Source: Pedobacter endophyticus (GTDB lineage Bacteria > Bacteroidota > Bacteroidia > Sphingobacteriales > Sphingobacteriaceae). From it: a stretch of 64,000 nucleotides of DNA. Positions 32,703 to 41,360 of the stretch are shown in pieces; position 1 is the first letter of the stretch; each line of letters opens with the position of its first letter. Position numbers and translations under genes: made by a program. The stretch spans positions 1,302,001 to 1,366,000 of the forward strand of contig NZ_CP064939.1 of NCBI RefSeq assembly GCF_015679185.1. The letters run 5' to 3'. The notes below the pieces were generated by a model. The model was not told where the DNA came from. It did not search any database and saw nothing but the letters and a program-made list of their open reading frames with translations.

Positions 32703-33053
32703 TTAGCCTGCTTTTAAAGTTAGGAATTCAACTAAGTGTTGCTCCAGTAATTCGGTGTCGTACGTTCCCTCAATAGTATGATCTGTAAGCTCAAGGTTAT
32801 CCTCTCCTACAATAATTGTATAGGCATTGCCATCAATAATTTCTGGGAAGCTGATGTTGACAATGTCAGCAACATGTGCAAACTCAACCGCCAAATTACT
32901 CCTAAGCTGATCGTTTATGTAAGGTGGAAATTCTGCTTTTAAAAGGTCAAATAAATCTTGTGCGCTTAATGGTTGTACGTTGTTTATAGAAATCCTATAT
33001 TTGGTTTTGTGATAATTTACTAATAATAGTGCACAAATTCAAATTATTCTCAT
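32703..33053 (-). pseudogene. small protein gene with in-frame stop near its only ATG
   Basis: An open frame of about 111 codons (33038 down to 32703) encodes a coherent acidic protein: KYRISINNVQPLSAQDLFDL, LKAEFPPYINDQLRSNLAVE, then TIIVGEDNLELTDHTIEGTY and LLEQHLVEFLTLKAG. The only in-frame ATG upstream (33051-33053) is followed four codons later by TGA (33039-33041). Within the open part the first usable start is TTG at 32894, which would drop half the protein. Either the gene is broken by one base, or it uses an unusual start. No family recognised. Confidence 0.4.
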
Positions 33054-33197
33054 AACAAATATTGAGCTATCCAATTATGTTTTCTCATTTGATCTATTAT
33101 AACGACAACCGGCATTAAGCTCTGACCGAAACTTAACACCAGCCAAAGATCATGCAATAACTACTGCGGTAATACAATGCCATTTAACAACACTGCA

Positions 33198-33452
33198 CTA
33201 TTCACTGCTTTTTTTAACATCCTCTCCATCTTCGTAGGTTTTCTCTCCATTTTCGTCTTCGTGTACGATGAGCGAATTTGGAGCGGCAGACGGAGGGTTC
33301 GAGCCTGTTCCGGTGGTTTTAGGCAGCGATTGGTTATTATCATCGTCGTTGCTTATTGCCGTATTGCCAAGGGCTTGTTGAGTCAGTTTTTCCTGATCCT
33401 CTGGTAAATTAACATCTTCCAAAGGCGATTTATCATTATCATTATCCATCAT
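33198..33452 (-). CDS. hypothetical acidic disordered protein
   Basis: 84 residues starting ATGATG. Low complexity: Asp/Asn-rich N-terminus (MMDNDNDKSPLEDVNLPEDQ), Pro/Ser/Thr-rich middle and a Glu/Asp/Lys tail (ENGEKTYEDGEDVKKSSE). It has no domain or signal peptide. Similar small stress-linked proteins are common in this genus, but I cannot name a family. Codon use is normal for the window. Confidence 0.5.
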   Translation of the reverse strand: MMDNDNDKSPLEDVNLPEDQEKLTQQALGNTAISNDDDNNQSLPKTTGTGSNPPSAAPNSLIVHEDENGEKTYEDGEDVKKSSE

Positions 33453-33572
33453 ATTCTTTTAGTGATAACAATATGGACGGGCGCAAGGTTTCGAAAATAT
33501 ATTAATTGATCGCTCCAACTACAGCAAATTACCCTAAATTGTTAACATTGCTCCCCTGCCTACCAACCAAAT

Positions 33573-33600
33573 AAAAAAGGCCTTCTTATTAAGAAAGCCT
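33573..33600 (-). terminator. terminator of the 33608 gene
   Basis: Read leftwards, AGGCTTTCTTA pairs with TAAGAAGGCCT and is followed by TTTTTT. It lies just after the stop codon. Confidence 0.8.
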
Positions 33601-33607
33601 CGTTCAT

Positions 33608-33862
33608 TTAATTCTGTAAAATCTGATAGTTTACATTTACTCTTTTCGGATAATTGCTTTCCTCAAAGTTTAAGGAAATAAAGGCGGCATTTTGATGTAC
33701 GCCATTTTTCAATGCATGTTCAAAATGAGTCTGAAACTGCTTTTGAAAATCTTCGGCGTAATGGTGCTTCGTTTCGGCCAATAAGTTCCGATCGCTTAAA
33801 TTTTCCGGTAATAAAGTGATATCACAATTTCCTTCACTTATTTCTTTAACTAAGTATTTCAT
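33608..33862 (-). CDS. hypothetical small protein
   Basis: 84 residues, soluble, no signal peptide. It begins MKYLVKEISEGNCDITLLPE; a central amphipathic helix (HHYAEDFQKQFQTHFEHALK) and a short beta-rich end (AAFISLNFEES, RVNVNYQIL) follow. A good terminator follows the stop codon, which supports it being expressed. I do not recognise the family. Confidence 0.6.
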   Translation of the reverse strand: MKYLVKEISEGNCDITLLPENLSDRNLLAETKHHYAEDFQKQFQTHFEHALKNGVHQNAAFISLNFEESNYPKRVNVNYQILQN

Positions 33863-34000
33863 TGTTCTTTATCGTTCTCCCTTCAAAATATAATCAGGAA
33901 AACTTTGTCAAAAGTAGGCGAATACCATATTCGCTATGTAATCTAAAAGTTAATTTTAAATTGCTACTATCAACGTGCTGAAAGCCAGAACAAAACAAAT

Positions 34001-34026
34001 AAAAAACCCCGGCATAAATGCTGGGG
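34001..34026 (-). terminator. terminator of tatA
   Basis: Read leftwards, CCCCAGCAT pairs with ATGCCGGGG and is followed by TTTTTT. Confidence 0.8.
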
Positions 34027-34068
34027 CTTAACGTTTTTCTATCAGTTGGTATTGTTATTTGTGGCAAA

Positions 34069-34266
34069 CTACGGCTGTACCTTTACTTCTTTTTGAACCG
34101 GAGTATCGTCTATTCCTTCCTGTCCGTTCTTAAATTCCTTAATTCCCTTACCAAGTCCTTTCATCAATTCCGGAATTTTCTTCCCGCCAAATAATAGCAC
34201 AATAGCGATCACAAGAATGATCATCTCCGGTCCGCCAAGTATAGCTGCAGTTGTTGTGTTTAACAT
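34069..34266 (-). CDS. tatA: Sec-independent translocase TatA/TatE family protein
   Basis: 65 residues with the TatA layout: a short N-terminus, one transmembrane helix (about 12-28, PEMIILVIAIVLLFGG), the FGGKKIPELMKGLGKGIKEF motif as hinge and amphipathic helix, and a short charged tail. TatA forms the pore that exports folded proteins carrying twin-arginine signals. tatC is not adjacent. A terminator follows, so it is its own unit. Confidence 0.93.
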   Translation of the reverse strand: MLNTTTAAILGGPEMIILVIAIVLLFGGKKIPELMKGLGKGIKEFKNGQEGIDDTPVQKEVKVQP

Positions 34267-34793
34267 TTCCTTTAGTTTAAGTGTTAAGTAATCTTATCGA
34301 TTACAAAAAGATATACGGCAGATCCGCGTCAACGGTTTTTTACCAGCCATTATTTATTTTAATTAAGGAGTTGCCAACATAGCGACACAATTTTATGTAA
34401 CCCAAGTTTACCAAGATTTTTATGAAGCGCAGGGTCTTTATTTCTTAGGTAAGGCTTAGTTGCCGTGCCAATGGTACTCCCTTGGAGCCAATGCTGCAAT
34501 CTTTTGGTGCATGTTAACCAAACGCCTAAGCAGTCCGCCAATAATTACGTCATTCATAATGATTTTTATGCAATAAATTACACCTACCATTGACGTTTTT
34601 ATGCACTTCGCTCTTTTATAAGCCTCTACATGAACGGCCGTCATCCTCAGCTTGACTGGGGATCTTAATGCTACAGCTTTAAGATTCCCGCCTGCGCGGG
34701 AATGACGACGGCCTTAAAACGTCCTTCATATTGATTTTTTGCTAAAAATTACAACTCGGGATGGCAAACTGCTTTTGAGCGATTCCAACTATA
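34267..34793. repeat. gene-free stretch with a dispersed repeat
   Basis: From about 34573 to 34740 the sequence matches the 43.77-44.0 kb region: 'accattgacgtttttatgca', 'ataagcctctacatgaacgg', 'gggatcttaatgc' and GATTCCCGCCTGCGCGGGAAT (in parts), a hairpin. The first 300 bp show no gene or clear site. Confidence 0.65.
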
Positions 34794-35156
34794 TTAATCT
34801 TTCAGCTGCCGATCTACCCTTTTAAGCAGATCATAAATATCAAATGGTTTCGAAATAAAATCCTGGGCCTTGCATCCGTTTTTTACGTCGCTTAGTGCGG
34901 CATGTGCGCTCATCATCAGTACCGGCACATTTTCTGTCCGGGCCGACGATTTAAGTAAATCGCATACATCCATTCCACTGCCATCCGGCAACATTACGTC
35001 CAAAAGAAACAAATCGGGAATAACATTCCTGGCGTTAACCATAAAGTCGGCGATGTTTGAAAAGCCCGCCACTTCGTAATTCTCTTCACTAAGTAAAAAT
35101 TCAATGATTTCTCTGATCCCTTGATCATCCTCTAACACACAAACCCTTTTTCCCAT
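34794..35156 (-). CDS. single-domain response regulator (CheY-like)
   Basis: 120 residues, one receiver domain and no output domain. It has the acidic pair EDD (8-10), the phospho-acceptor Asp in LFLLDVMLPDG (about 53), the conserved Ser/Thr in MMSAH, and Lys in ISKPFD (about 103). It would receive phosphate from a histidine kinase and act by protein contact. No kinase is nearby. It is divergent from the molybdenum cofactor operon. Confidence 0.92.
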   Translation of the reverse strand: MGKRVCVLEDDQGIREIIEFLLSEENYEVAGFSNIADFMVNARNVIPDLFLLDVMLPDGSGMDVCDLLKSSARTENVPVLMMSAHAALSDVKNGCKAQDFISKPFDIYDLLKRVDRQLKD

Positions 35157-35377
35157 TTCAATGCTATTTACTTTTCTAATTTTATTTTAATGTTATTCTA
35201 TTAACTATTAAGCTTTTAAATTGTTTTAAGATAATGATTCGACTTGCAATTATAGCTTTAAGGAATATTGCAGCGCTTTTGATAGTGGTAAACCGATTGG
35301 GAGATAGGCAAAATCTTTATGACAAGACCCGAAGCTTGGTTGAGATTAGTAAATTGCAAAAAATAATGTGTGGGTAA

Positions 35378-36478
35378 ATGAAAGAGATCAGAGATATTTT
35401 GATTCGCTACGAAGCGGCATCCAAAGCGGGAAAAAAATCGGCCTTGGCTACAGTTGTAAAGGTAGAAGGTTCTTCGTACCGAAGAGCGGGTGCGCGAATG
35501 CTGGTTACCGAAGATGGTCAGTTAACAGGAGCAATTAGCGGCGGCTGCCTGGAAGGCGATGCATTGCGAAAGGCGTTAACGGCAATTTTGCAACAAGAGA
35601 ATAAGCTCATCACTTATGATACCACTGATGAGGATGATGCAAAATTTGGCATCCAATTGGGATGTAACGGCATTGTACACATTTTGTTCGAACCGGTTAG
35701 CCCCGAGATGGAGTTAAATCCGATTAAGCTCCTTGAATTGCTGCAACAAAAGCGAGAAAATGCGGTGCTCGTTACACTCTTCTCTCACTCGAACAAGAAC
35801 CAATTGGGAACCACACTGCTTTATCGGAAAGATGAAACCTATGCCAAATCCGCATCTGGTTTCGATAAACTGATACAGGGCGATATTGTAGCTGCGTTTG
35901 AAAACGAAATGTCTGCTTTTAAGCCTTACGAAAACGAAACCGAGGCTTTTATCGAGTTTATTCCACCTCCCCTCTCGCTAATTGTTGCCGGTGCTGGCAA
36001 CGATGCCCAGCCATTGGTTAATATTGCCTCTATTTTGGGTTGGGAGATTACCGTTGTTGATGGCCGGCCGACCCATGCCAACAGTTTACGTTTCCCTAAC
36101 GCACACCGAATAATTATGCAGAAGGCCGAAAACGTGTTGCCGCATTTATCAATCGACAATAGAACCGCATGCGTGTTGATGACGCATAACTACAATTACG
36201 ATTCGACGCTCTTAAACGACCTGCTAAAAACAAATATCCGCTATATAGGCGCCCTGGGACCGAAAAAGAAGTTAAATAAAATGCTCGACGAATTAAACAA
36301 AGGCACTAGCGAAGCCTTTAAAAATTTGTACGGACCTGTTGGGCTGGATATTGGCGCAGAAACTGCTGAGGAAATCGCCGTTTCTATTGCTGCAGAAATT
36401 AAAATGGTTTTTACCGGGGGCACGGCACAATCGCTCAGGAAAAAAAAACAACCGATACATTTACATGTTGTAGAGTAA
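35378..36478 (+). CDS. XdhC family protein (molybdenum cofactor insertion/maturation)
   Basis: 366 residues. The N-terminal XdhC domain shows KSALATVVKVEGSSYRRAGA and the hallmark ISGGCLEGD. A C-terminal Rossmann domain begins at LIVAGAGNDAQPLV (about 205) and continues with EITVVDGRPTHA and ALGPKKK. XdhC proteins bind Moco, help form the sulfurated or cytosine form and insert it into xanthine-dehydrogenase-type enzymes. It is the first gene of the cofactor operon and ends one base before mocA. The target enzyme is not in the window, but its presence predicts one. Confidence 0.93.
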   Translation: MKEIRDILIRYEAASKAGKKSALATVVKVEGSSYRRAGARMLVTEDGQLTGAISGGCLEGDALRKALTAILQQENKLITYDTTDEDDAKFGIQLGCNGIVHILFEPVSPEMELNPIKLLELLQQKRENAVLVTLFSHSNKNQLGTTLLYRKDETYAKSASGFDKLIQGDIVAAFENEMSAFKPYENETEAFIEFIPPPLSLIVAGAGNDAQPLVNIASILGWEITVVDGRPTHANSLRFPNAHRIIMQKAENVLPHLSIDNRTACVLMTHNYNYDSTLLNDLLKTNIRYIGALGPKKKLNKMLDELNKGTSEAFKNLYGPVGLDIGAETAEEIAVSIAAEIKMVFTGGTAQSLRKKKQPIHLHVVE

Positions 36479-36479
36479 G

Positions 36480-37079
36480 ATGGTACAAACCGGAATTGTT
36501 ATTTTGGCAGCGGGCAGCTCCTCTCGTTTAGGAAAACCCAAGCAGCTTTTAGCTATTGATGGCAAAACACTTTTGCAAAGGGTTTGCGATGCTGCAACAG
36601 CCGCTCAACTGGCGCCAATTGTTGTGGTGCTTGGCGCTAATGCCGATAAAATATTACCGCAGGATAATGATAGCCAAATTAACTTTGTTGTTAACAGCAA
36701 TTGGGCACAAGGCATGTCATCGAGCATAACGGCGGGTTTAAAAAGGATAGCGGCGCACGAAAGCCAAGTAAAAAGCGTAATAATATCGGTTTGCGATCAA
36801 CCCTATATCAGTTCGGAGCTATTTACATCGTTAATTAATAAACACAACGAAACAAAAAAGGGCATTATAGCCAGCCAATATGGAGGTACTATTGGTACGC
36901 CAGTGTTGTTTGCCCGTAAGTATTTTGAAGATTTGATGCTGTTAACAGGTGAGAATGGTGCCAAGGGGCTGATAACCATGCAGGCTACCGATTTGGCAAC
37001 AATAAGTTTTGAGCAGGGAAATATTGATATTGATACCGAAAGCGATTATCAATCGCTATTAAATAAACAACATGATTAA
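36480..37079 (+). CDS. mocA: molybdenum cofactor nucleotidyltransferase (MocA-like)
   Basis: 199 residues. The nucleotidyltransferase start VILAAGSSSRLGKPKQLL is complete; the second motif is VISVCDQPYISSELF and the third GTPVLFARKYFEDL. MocA couples CTP to Moco to form the cytosine dinucleotide cofactor used by xanthine-dehydrogenase-like enzymes. MobA (GTP) proteins are related, but the neighbouring XdhC favours MocA. Its end overlaps the moaA start by 8 bp, so the two are translationally coupled. Confidence 0.9.
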   Translation: MVQTGIVILAAGSSSRLGKPKQLLAIDGKTLLQRVCDAATAAQLAPIVVVLGANADKILPQDNDSQINFVVNSNWAQGMSSSITAGLKRIAAHESQVKSVIISVCDQPYISSELFTSLINKHNETKKGIIASQYGGTIGTPVLFARKYFEDLMLLTGENGAKGLITMQATDLATISFEQGNIDIDTESDYQSLLNKQHD

Positions 37080-38052
37080 AGATTCTTTTGGTCGAGTACA
37101 TGATTATTTGCGAATATCGCTAACCGATAACTGCAATTTTCGCTGTTTTTATTGCATGCCCGAGGAGGAGTACGACTTTACGCCCGCTTCGAGATTGATG
37201 CAGACCGACGAAATTATAAAAATTGCGACCCTGTTTGTGGCCCAGGGGGTAAAAAAAATCAGGCTAACGGGTGGCGAGCCCCTGGTGAGAAAAGACGCTG
37301 CCGCCATTATTACTGCCCTCGGAAAACTCCCCGTAGAATTGGTGATCACCACTAATGGAACACGAATTGCAGAAATGCTCCCTACTTTGATTGAGGCAAA
37401 TATAAAAACCGTAAACATTAGCCTCGATACCCTGCAGCCCGAAAAGTTTATGTTAATTACCCGCCGCGATGTATTTCATCAGGTGAGAAGCAACATCGAA
37501 TTACTGCTTCAGCACAAAATTGCGGTTAAGATAAACATGGTGGTTATGAAAGGCTTAAACGACAACGAAATTGTCGATTTTATAGCATGGACGAAGCACA
37601 ACCCGATACAGGTAAGGTTTATCGAATTTATGCCCTTTACCGGCAACAAGTGGACAAGCAATAAAATGTTTTCGCTGGATGAAATTTTAGCTGTTGTAGC
37701 ACGCGAATATACCCTGCTGCCTGTAGCGGCCGAGCCGAACGATACGGCGAAGCACTTTATGATTCCGGGGCATGAAGGTTCGTTTGCCGTAATTAGCACC
37801 ATGACCGCTCCTTTTTGCAGTACTTGCAACAGAATGCGCTTAACTGCCGATGGAAAACTGAAGAATTGTCTTTTCTCGCAAGGTGAAACCGATTTATTAA
37901 CGCCTTTAAGAAATAATCAGGAAATTTTACCGCTGATAGAAGCTTCTATCTGGAGCAAGGCCAAAGAACTTGGCGGACAACTCGGCAGTCACTTTGAGAA
38001 ATTAGATGCCGAGTTGATAACTAACAGAAGTATGATCACCATTGGAGGCTAA
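37072..38052 (+). CDS. moaA: GTP 3',8-cyclase MoaA (radical SAM)
   Basis: 326 residues. The radical-SAM cluster motif is CNFRCFYCMPEE near the N-terminus (C-x3-C-x2-C), with RLTGGEPLVR next. The second 4Fe-4S site is CSTCNRMRLTADGKLKNC. The protein ends in a Gly-Gly tail (MITIGG), needed for activity in MoaA. With MoaC it converts GTP to cyclic pyranopterin monophosphate, the first step of Moco synthesis. The start overlaps mocA. Confidence 0.96.
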   Translation: MIKDSFGRVHDYLRISLTDNCNFRCFYCMPEEEYDFTPASRLMQTDEIIKIATLFVAQGVKKIRLTGGEPLVRKDAAAIITALGKLPVELVITTNGTRIAEMLPTLIEANIKTVNISLDTLQPEKFMLITRRDVFHQVRSNIELLLQHKIAVKINMVVMKGLNDNEIVDFIAWTKHNPIQVRFIEFMPFTGNKWTSNKMFSLDEILAVVAREYTLLPVAAEPNDTAKHFMIPGHEGSFAVISTMTAPFCSTCNRMRLTADGKLKNCLFSQGETDLLTPLRNNQEILPLIEASIWSKAKELGGQLGSHFEKLDAELITNRSMITIGG

Positions 38053-38060
38053 TTTAGACA

Positions 38061-39236
38061 ATGATTACCGTAAATGAAGCAAAGCAACTTGTTGAAAATA
38101 ACGTTTTACCATTACCTTTAAAAAGAGTACCTATTGCCGAGGCTGCCGGGCGCACTTTGGCGAGTAATGTGTACGCCATTTGCCATATTCCCGCATTTGC
38201 GCAGTCATCAATGGATGGCTATGCCTTAAAATTTAGCGATAAGGATCAGCCCCTTGACGTGAACGGAGAAATGGCGGCGGGTACAGCTGTAAAAATCAAG
38301 ATTAACAGCGGTGAAACGGCCCGGATTTTTACCGGAGCGCCTTTGCCCGATGGCGCCGATACGGTGGTGATGCAAGAAAAGGTTACCATCATCGGCAACA
38401 AAATAAAAATCGAAGACGAAAAACTAACTCAGGGCTCAAACGTGAGAAACATGGGCGCCGAAATTAAAGCGGGCGAACTTGCAATGGAGGCCGGGAGTTT
38501 TCTTTCGCCCGCAGCGATAGGCTTTTTAGCCGGAATAGGCATTGCCGAAGTCGATGTTTTCCCAGCACCCAAACTTGCCATTATTGTAACCGGAAAGGAA
38601 TTGCAAACACCCGGGAAGGATTTGGCTTTCGGCCAGGTGTACGAATCCAATTCCTTTTCGTTAACAGCGGCATTAAAGAACGAAGGCATTAATGAGATTG
38701 AGGTTTTCTCGGCAGATGATGATTTACAAGCACTGCAAAACGTGCTCGAAAAGGCGTTGGCCGCAAATGATGTGGTTCTCCTTACCGGTGGCGTTAGCGT
38801 TGGCGACTACGATTTTGTTTTAGAGGCTTCAGCATTGTGTAATGTGAAACAGATCTTTCATAAGGTAAAGCAAAAGCCCGGGAAACCGCTGTTCTTCGGC
38901 ACAAAAGACGGCAAAGTGGTTTTTGGCTTACCCGGCAACCCTTCGTCCGTATTAAACTGTTATTATAATTACGTTGTGCCCGCATTAAAGTTATTGAGCC
39001 AGCAAGAAAGCAAGATAACAGAAATTGAAGCTACGCTTGCCGCCGATTATGAAAAGCCTGCCGGGTTAACACATTTTTTAAAAGCAACCTATACCCGGGG
39101 GCTAGCAACACCGCTAACGGCTCAGGAATCTTTCCGGTTAAGTTCGTTTGCACAGGCCAATTGTCTGATCATTCTTGAACAAGATCGAAGCCATTTTAAA
39201 AAAGGAGAATCGATTAAAGTTGTTCTTATTAATTAG
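38061..39236 (+). CDS. moeA: molybdopterin molybdotransferase MoeA
   Basis: 391 residues with the four-domain MoeA plan. It has the N-terminal SSMDGYAL and GADTVVMQE, the MPT-binding domain with LLTGGVSVGDYDFV, and VFGLPGNPSSVLN, then a C-terminal beta domain. MoeA inserts molybdate into adenylylated molybdopterin. It starts 8 bp after moaA. The adenylylation partner (MogA/MoaB type) is supplied by the fused gene at 41361. Confidence 0.95.
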   Translation: MITVNEAKQLVENNVLPLPLKRVPIAEAAGRTLASNVYAICHIPAFAQSSMDGYALKFSDKDQPLDVNGEMAAGTAVKIKINSGETARIFTGAPLPDGADTVVMQEKVTIIGNKIKIEDEKLTQGSNVRNMGAEIKAGELAMEAGSFLSPAAIGFLAGIGIAEVDVFPAPKLAIIVTGKELQTPGKDLAFGQVYESNSFSLTAALKNEGINEIEVFSADDDLQALQNVLEKALAANDVVLLTGGVSVGDYDFVLEASALCNVKQIFHKVKQKPGKPLFFGTKDGKVVFGLPGNPSSVLNCYYNYVVPALKLLSQQESKITEIEATLAADYEKPAGLTHFLKATYTRGLATPLTAQESFRLSSFAQANCLIILEQDRSHFKKGESIKVVLIN

Positions 39237-39340
39237 AATTTGCTTGCGTTTTTCTGCGAGCGCCCTATTTAAAGGCCAGTTGTTACGTTGAAACCGGCTT
39301 GCCATTTTTGTATAATTTATTTTAGAGCTACATTTACAAC

Positions 39341-39574
39341 ATGCAGATACAATTGGTCACTTTCGGCAAAATCACCGAAATTATTCCCACCCAGCAATTC
39401 AAAGTCGGTACAATTTCGGATACCGATGGTTTGAGGGCGCTGCTTCAAGAAACATTCCCAGCATTGGGCCAAATGAAGTATGCTTTGGCTGTAAACAAAA
39501 AGCTGGTTCAGGCGAATATTGAATTTGCAGAAGATGCAGTTATTGCAATTATGCCACCCTTTTCTGGCGGATAA
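39341..39574 (+). CDS. moaD: molybdopterin synthase sulfur carrier subunit MoaD
   Basis: 77 residues with the ubiquitin-like fold, ending in the essential Gly-Gly (IMPPFSGG). It carries sulfur as a C-terminal thiocarboxylate to MoaE. Other cues are LRALLQETFPAL and ALAVNKKLV. It precedes the MoeB-type activating gene by 9 bp. The 104-bp gap before it could hold a separate promoter. Confidence 0.93.
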   Translation: MQIQLVTFGKITEIIPTQQFKVGTISDTDGLRALLQETFPALGQMKYALAVNKKLVQANIEFAEDAVIAIMPPFSGG

Positions 39575-39583
39575 GCTAAACAA

Positions 39584-40690
39584 ATGGAAACTGAACGCTA
39601 CAGCAGGCAAATTATTTTAAAAGGTTTTGGGCTTTCGGCACAACAGAAGCTTTCGCAGGCAACAGTGCTCGTTATCGGGGCTGGTGGCTTAGGTTGTCCT
39701 GCCCTCCAATACCTTGCAGCAGCGGGCGTAGGGCATATCGGCATTATCGACGATGATACCGTATCGTTAAGTAACCTGCACCGCCAAATCTTATTCAGCA
39801 CGGCTGATATTGATACTTTTAAGGCAGAAACTGCCAAACGGAAGTTGCAAGCACTAAACCCTGACATTAGCGTTGTAAGTTATACACAGCGCTTAAATCA
39901 AAATAACATCCTCGAGCTACTGGGCCGCTATGATTATATCGTAGATGCAACCGATAACTTTGAAAGCAGGTACCTCATTAATGATGCTTGCGCATTGCTG
40001 CAAAAGCCCTTGATATTTGCAGCAGTTTCGGGTTACGAAGGGCAGTTGGCGGTATTTAATGTGTTGCACGATGGACAAACGACCAACTACCGCGACTTGT
40101 TTCCCATCCCGCCGGCTCAGGGTGAAATACCCAATTGTGCCGAAAATGGTGTGCTGGGCGTTTTGGCTGGCACAATCGGCACCATGCAGGCATCAGAAGT
40201 AATCAAACTGATTACTGGCATTGGAAAACCGCTTATCAACTCGCTTTTAACTTACAATATGCTTGATCATCAGCTTTACGAAGTTGCCCTTTCTCCCGCA
40301 AGGGGAACCTATAAACTCCCGGCAACGGAAAATGAATTTCTAAAAATGAATTACGATTACACCAACGAAACACAAACGCATACGTTTATAGAGATCGACA
40401 CCGATAAAATGGATGCGCTGATTGAAGCAGGCTCAACACTGCTTATTGATGTTCGGGAGGCACATGAGTCTCCGGCATTAGATCCAACGAAATACCAAAA
40501 GGCACCTATGTCGTCCTTTAATCAGTTTCTTAGCGGTGATGTTGAAGCAAAAAACCTCGTTCTGATTTGTCAACACGGAATCAGGAGCATAACAGCAGCC
40601 GAGGCACTGAAAGATAAATACCAAACAACAAAAAATATATTCAGTCTTAAAGGCGGCATAGCGAGATACAGACACTATTTTAAGAATTAA
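39584..40690 (+). CDS. moeB: MoeB/ThiF-type adenylyltransferase with C-terminal rhodanese domain
   Basis: 368 residues. The ThiF/E1 domain (about 1-245) has GAGGLGCPALQYLAAAGVG, the Arg finger SLSNLHRQILF, and the catalytic Cys in PNCAENGVLG. The usual zinc ligands are missing: the CYRCLF position reads NYRDLF, and no CPxC follows. The rhodanese-like domain (about 270-368) has LLIDVREAHE and an active-site loop CQHGIRS. The protein would adenylylate MoaD and supply sulfur. The stop overlaps the moaE start (TAATG). Confidence 0.92.
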   Translation: METERYSRQIILKGFGLSAQQKLSQATVLVIGAGGLGCPALQYLAAAGVGHIGIIDDDTVSLSNLHRQILFSTADIDTFKAETAKRKLQALNPDISVVSYTQRLNQNNILELLGRYDYIVDATDNFESRYLINDACALLQKPLIFAAVSGYEGQLAVFNVLHDGQTTNYRDLFPIPPAQGEIPNCAENGVLGVLAGTIGTMQASEVIKLITGIGKPLINSLLTYNMLDHQLYEVALSPARGTYKLPATENEFLKMNYDYTNETQTHTFIEIDTDKMDALIEAGSTLLIDVREAHESPALDPTKYQKAPMSSFNQFLSGDVEAKNLVLICQHGIRSITAAEALKDKYQTTKNIFSLKGGIARYRHYFKN

Positions 40691-41136
40691 TGATGGGCGA
40701 TAAAAAGATCAAAAACATATTTGTTGATGGAGCAATACCAACGGCGCTAATAGCCGATAGCATTGCAAAGCACAGCAGTAAAACGGATATCGGCGGGCAC
40801 AGTATTTTTTTGGGGCAAATTAGAGCCGATAAAGTCGATGGAAAAGTAGTATCAGCCATTGAATACACCGCTTACCAGGAATTGGCGCTCGAAAAAATGC
40901 ATGCGATCCGCGAAGAAATTTTTGGTAAATATCCTTTAACCTGCATGCACATTTACCACAGTTTAGGCACCGTTAAAACCGGCGAAATTTGTCTGTTCGT
41001 TTTCACTTCATCAGCCCACCGCAAACCAGCAATAGCAGCCTGCGAGGAAATTGTAGAACGATTGAAAGCCGAACTGCCTATTTGGGGCAAAGAAATTTTT
41101 GATGACAGCACGCATCAATGGAAAGAGAATATTTAA
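40690..41136 (+). CDS. moaE: molybdopterin synthase catalytic subunit MoaE
   Basis: 148 residues. MoaE signatures are GGHSIFLGQIRADKVDG, EYTAYQELALEKM, HSLGTVKTGEICLFVF and PIWGKEIFDD (with the active-site Lys). It transfers sulfur from MoaD to cyclic pyranopterin monophosphate to make molybdopterin. It overlaps moeB by one base. A 224-bp gap follows before the moaC-moaB gene. Confidence 0.95.
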   Translation: MMGDKKIKNIFVDGAIPTALIADSIAKHSSKTDIGGHSIFLGQIRADKVDGKVVSAIEYTAYQELALEKMHAIREEIFGKYPLTCMHIYHSLGTVKTGEICLFVFTSSAHRKPAIAACEEIVERLKAELPIWGKEIFDDSTHQWKENI

Positions 41137-41360
41137 GTTGGAGTTACTAACATCTATTTTCTAAAAAATATAAATGACATTAAAATTTGTAATATAAATC
41201 TGCGACCACATCGGCCCATAAAGAACGTAACTTTTATGTAGCCTATGCATCCATGTGGTCAATTTTAAGATTGCGCACTAATATAGCTGACACCTACAAC
41301 AGAACACACATTGATGTGCTTTGACTATCTGCCATCAGCAGAATTAACACTTAAAAAAAC

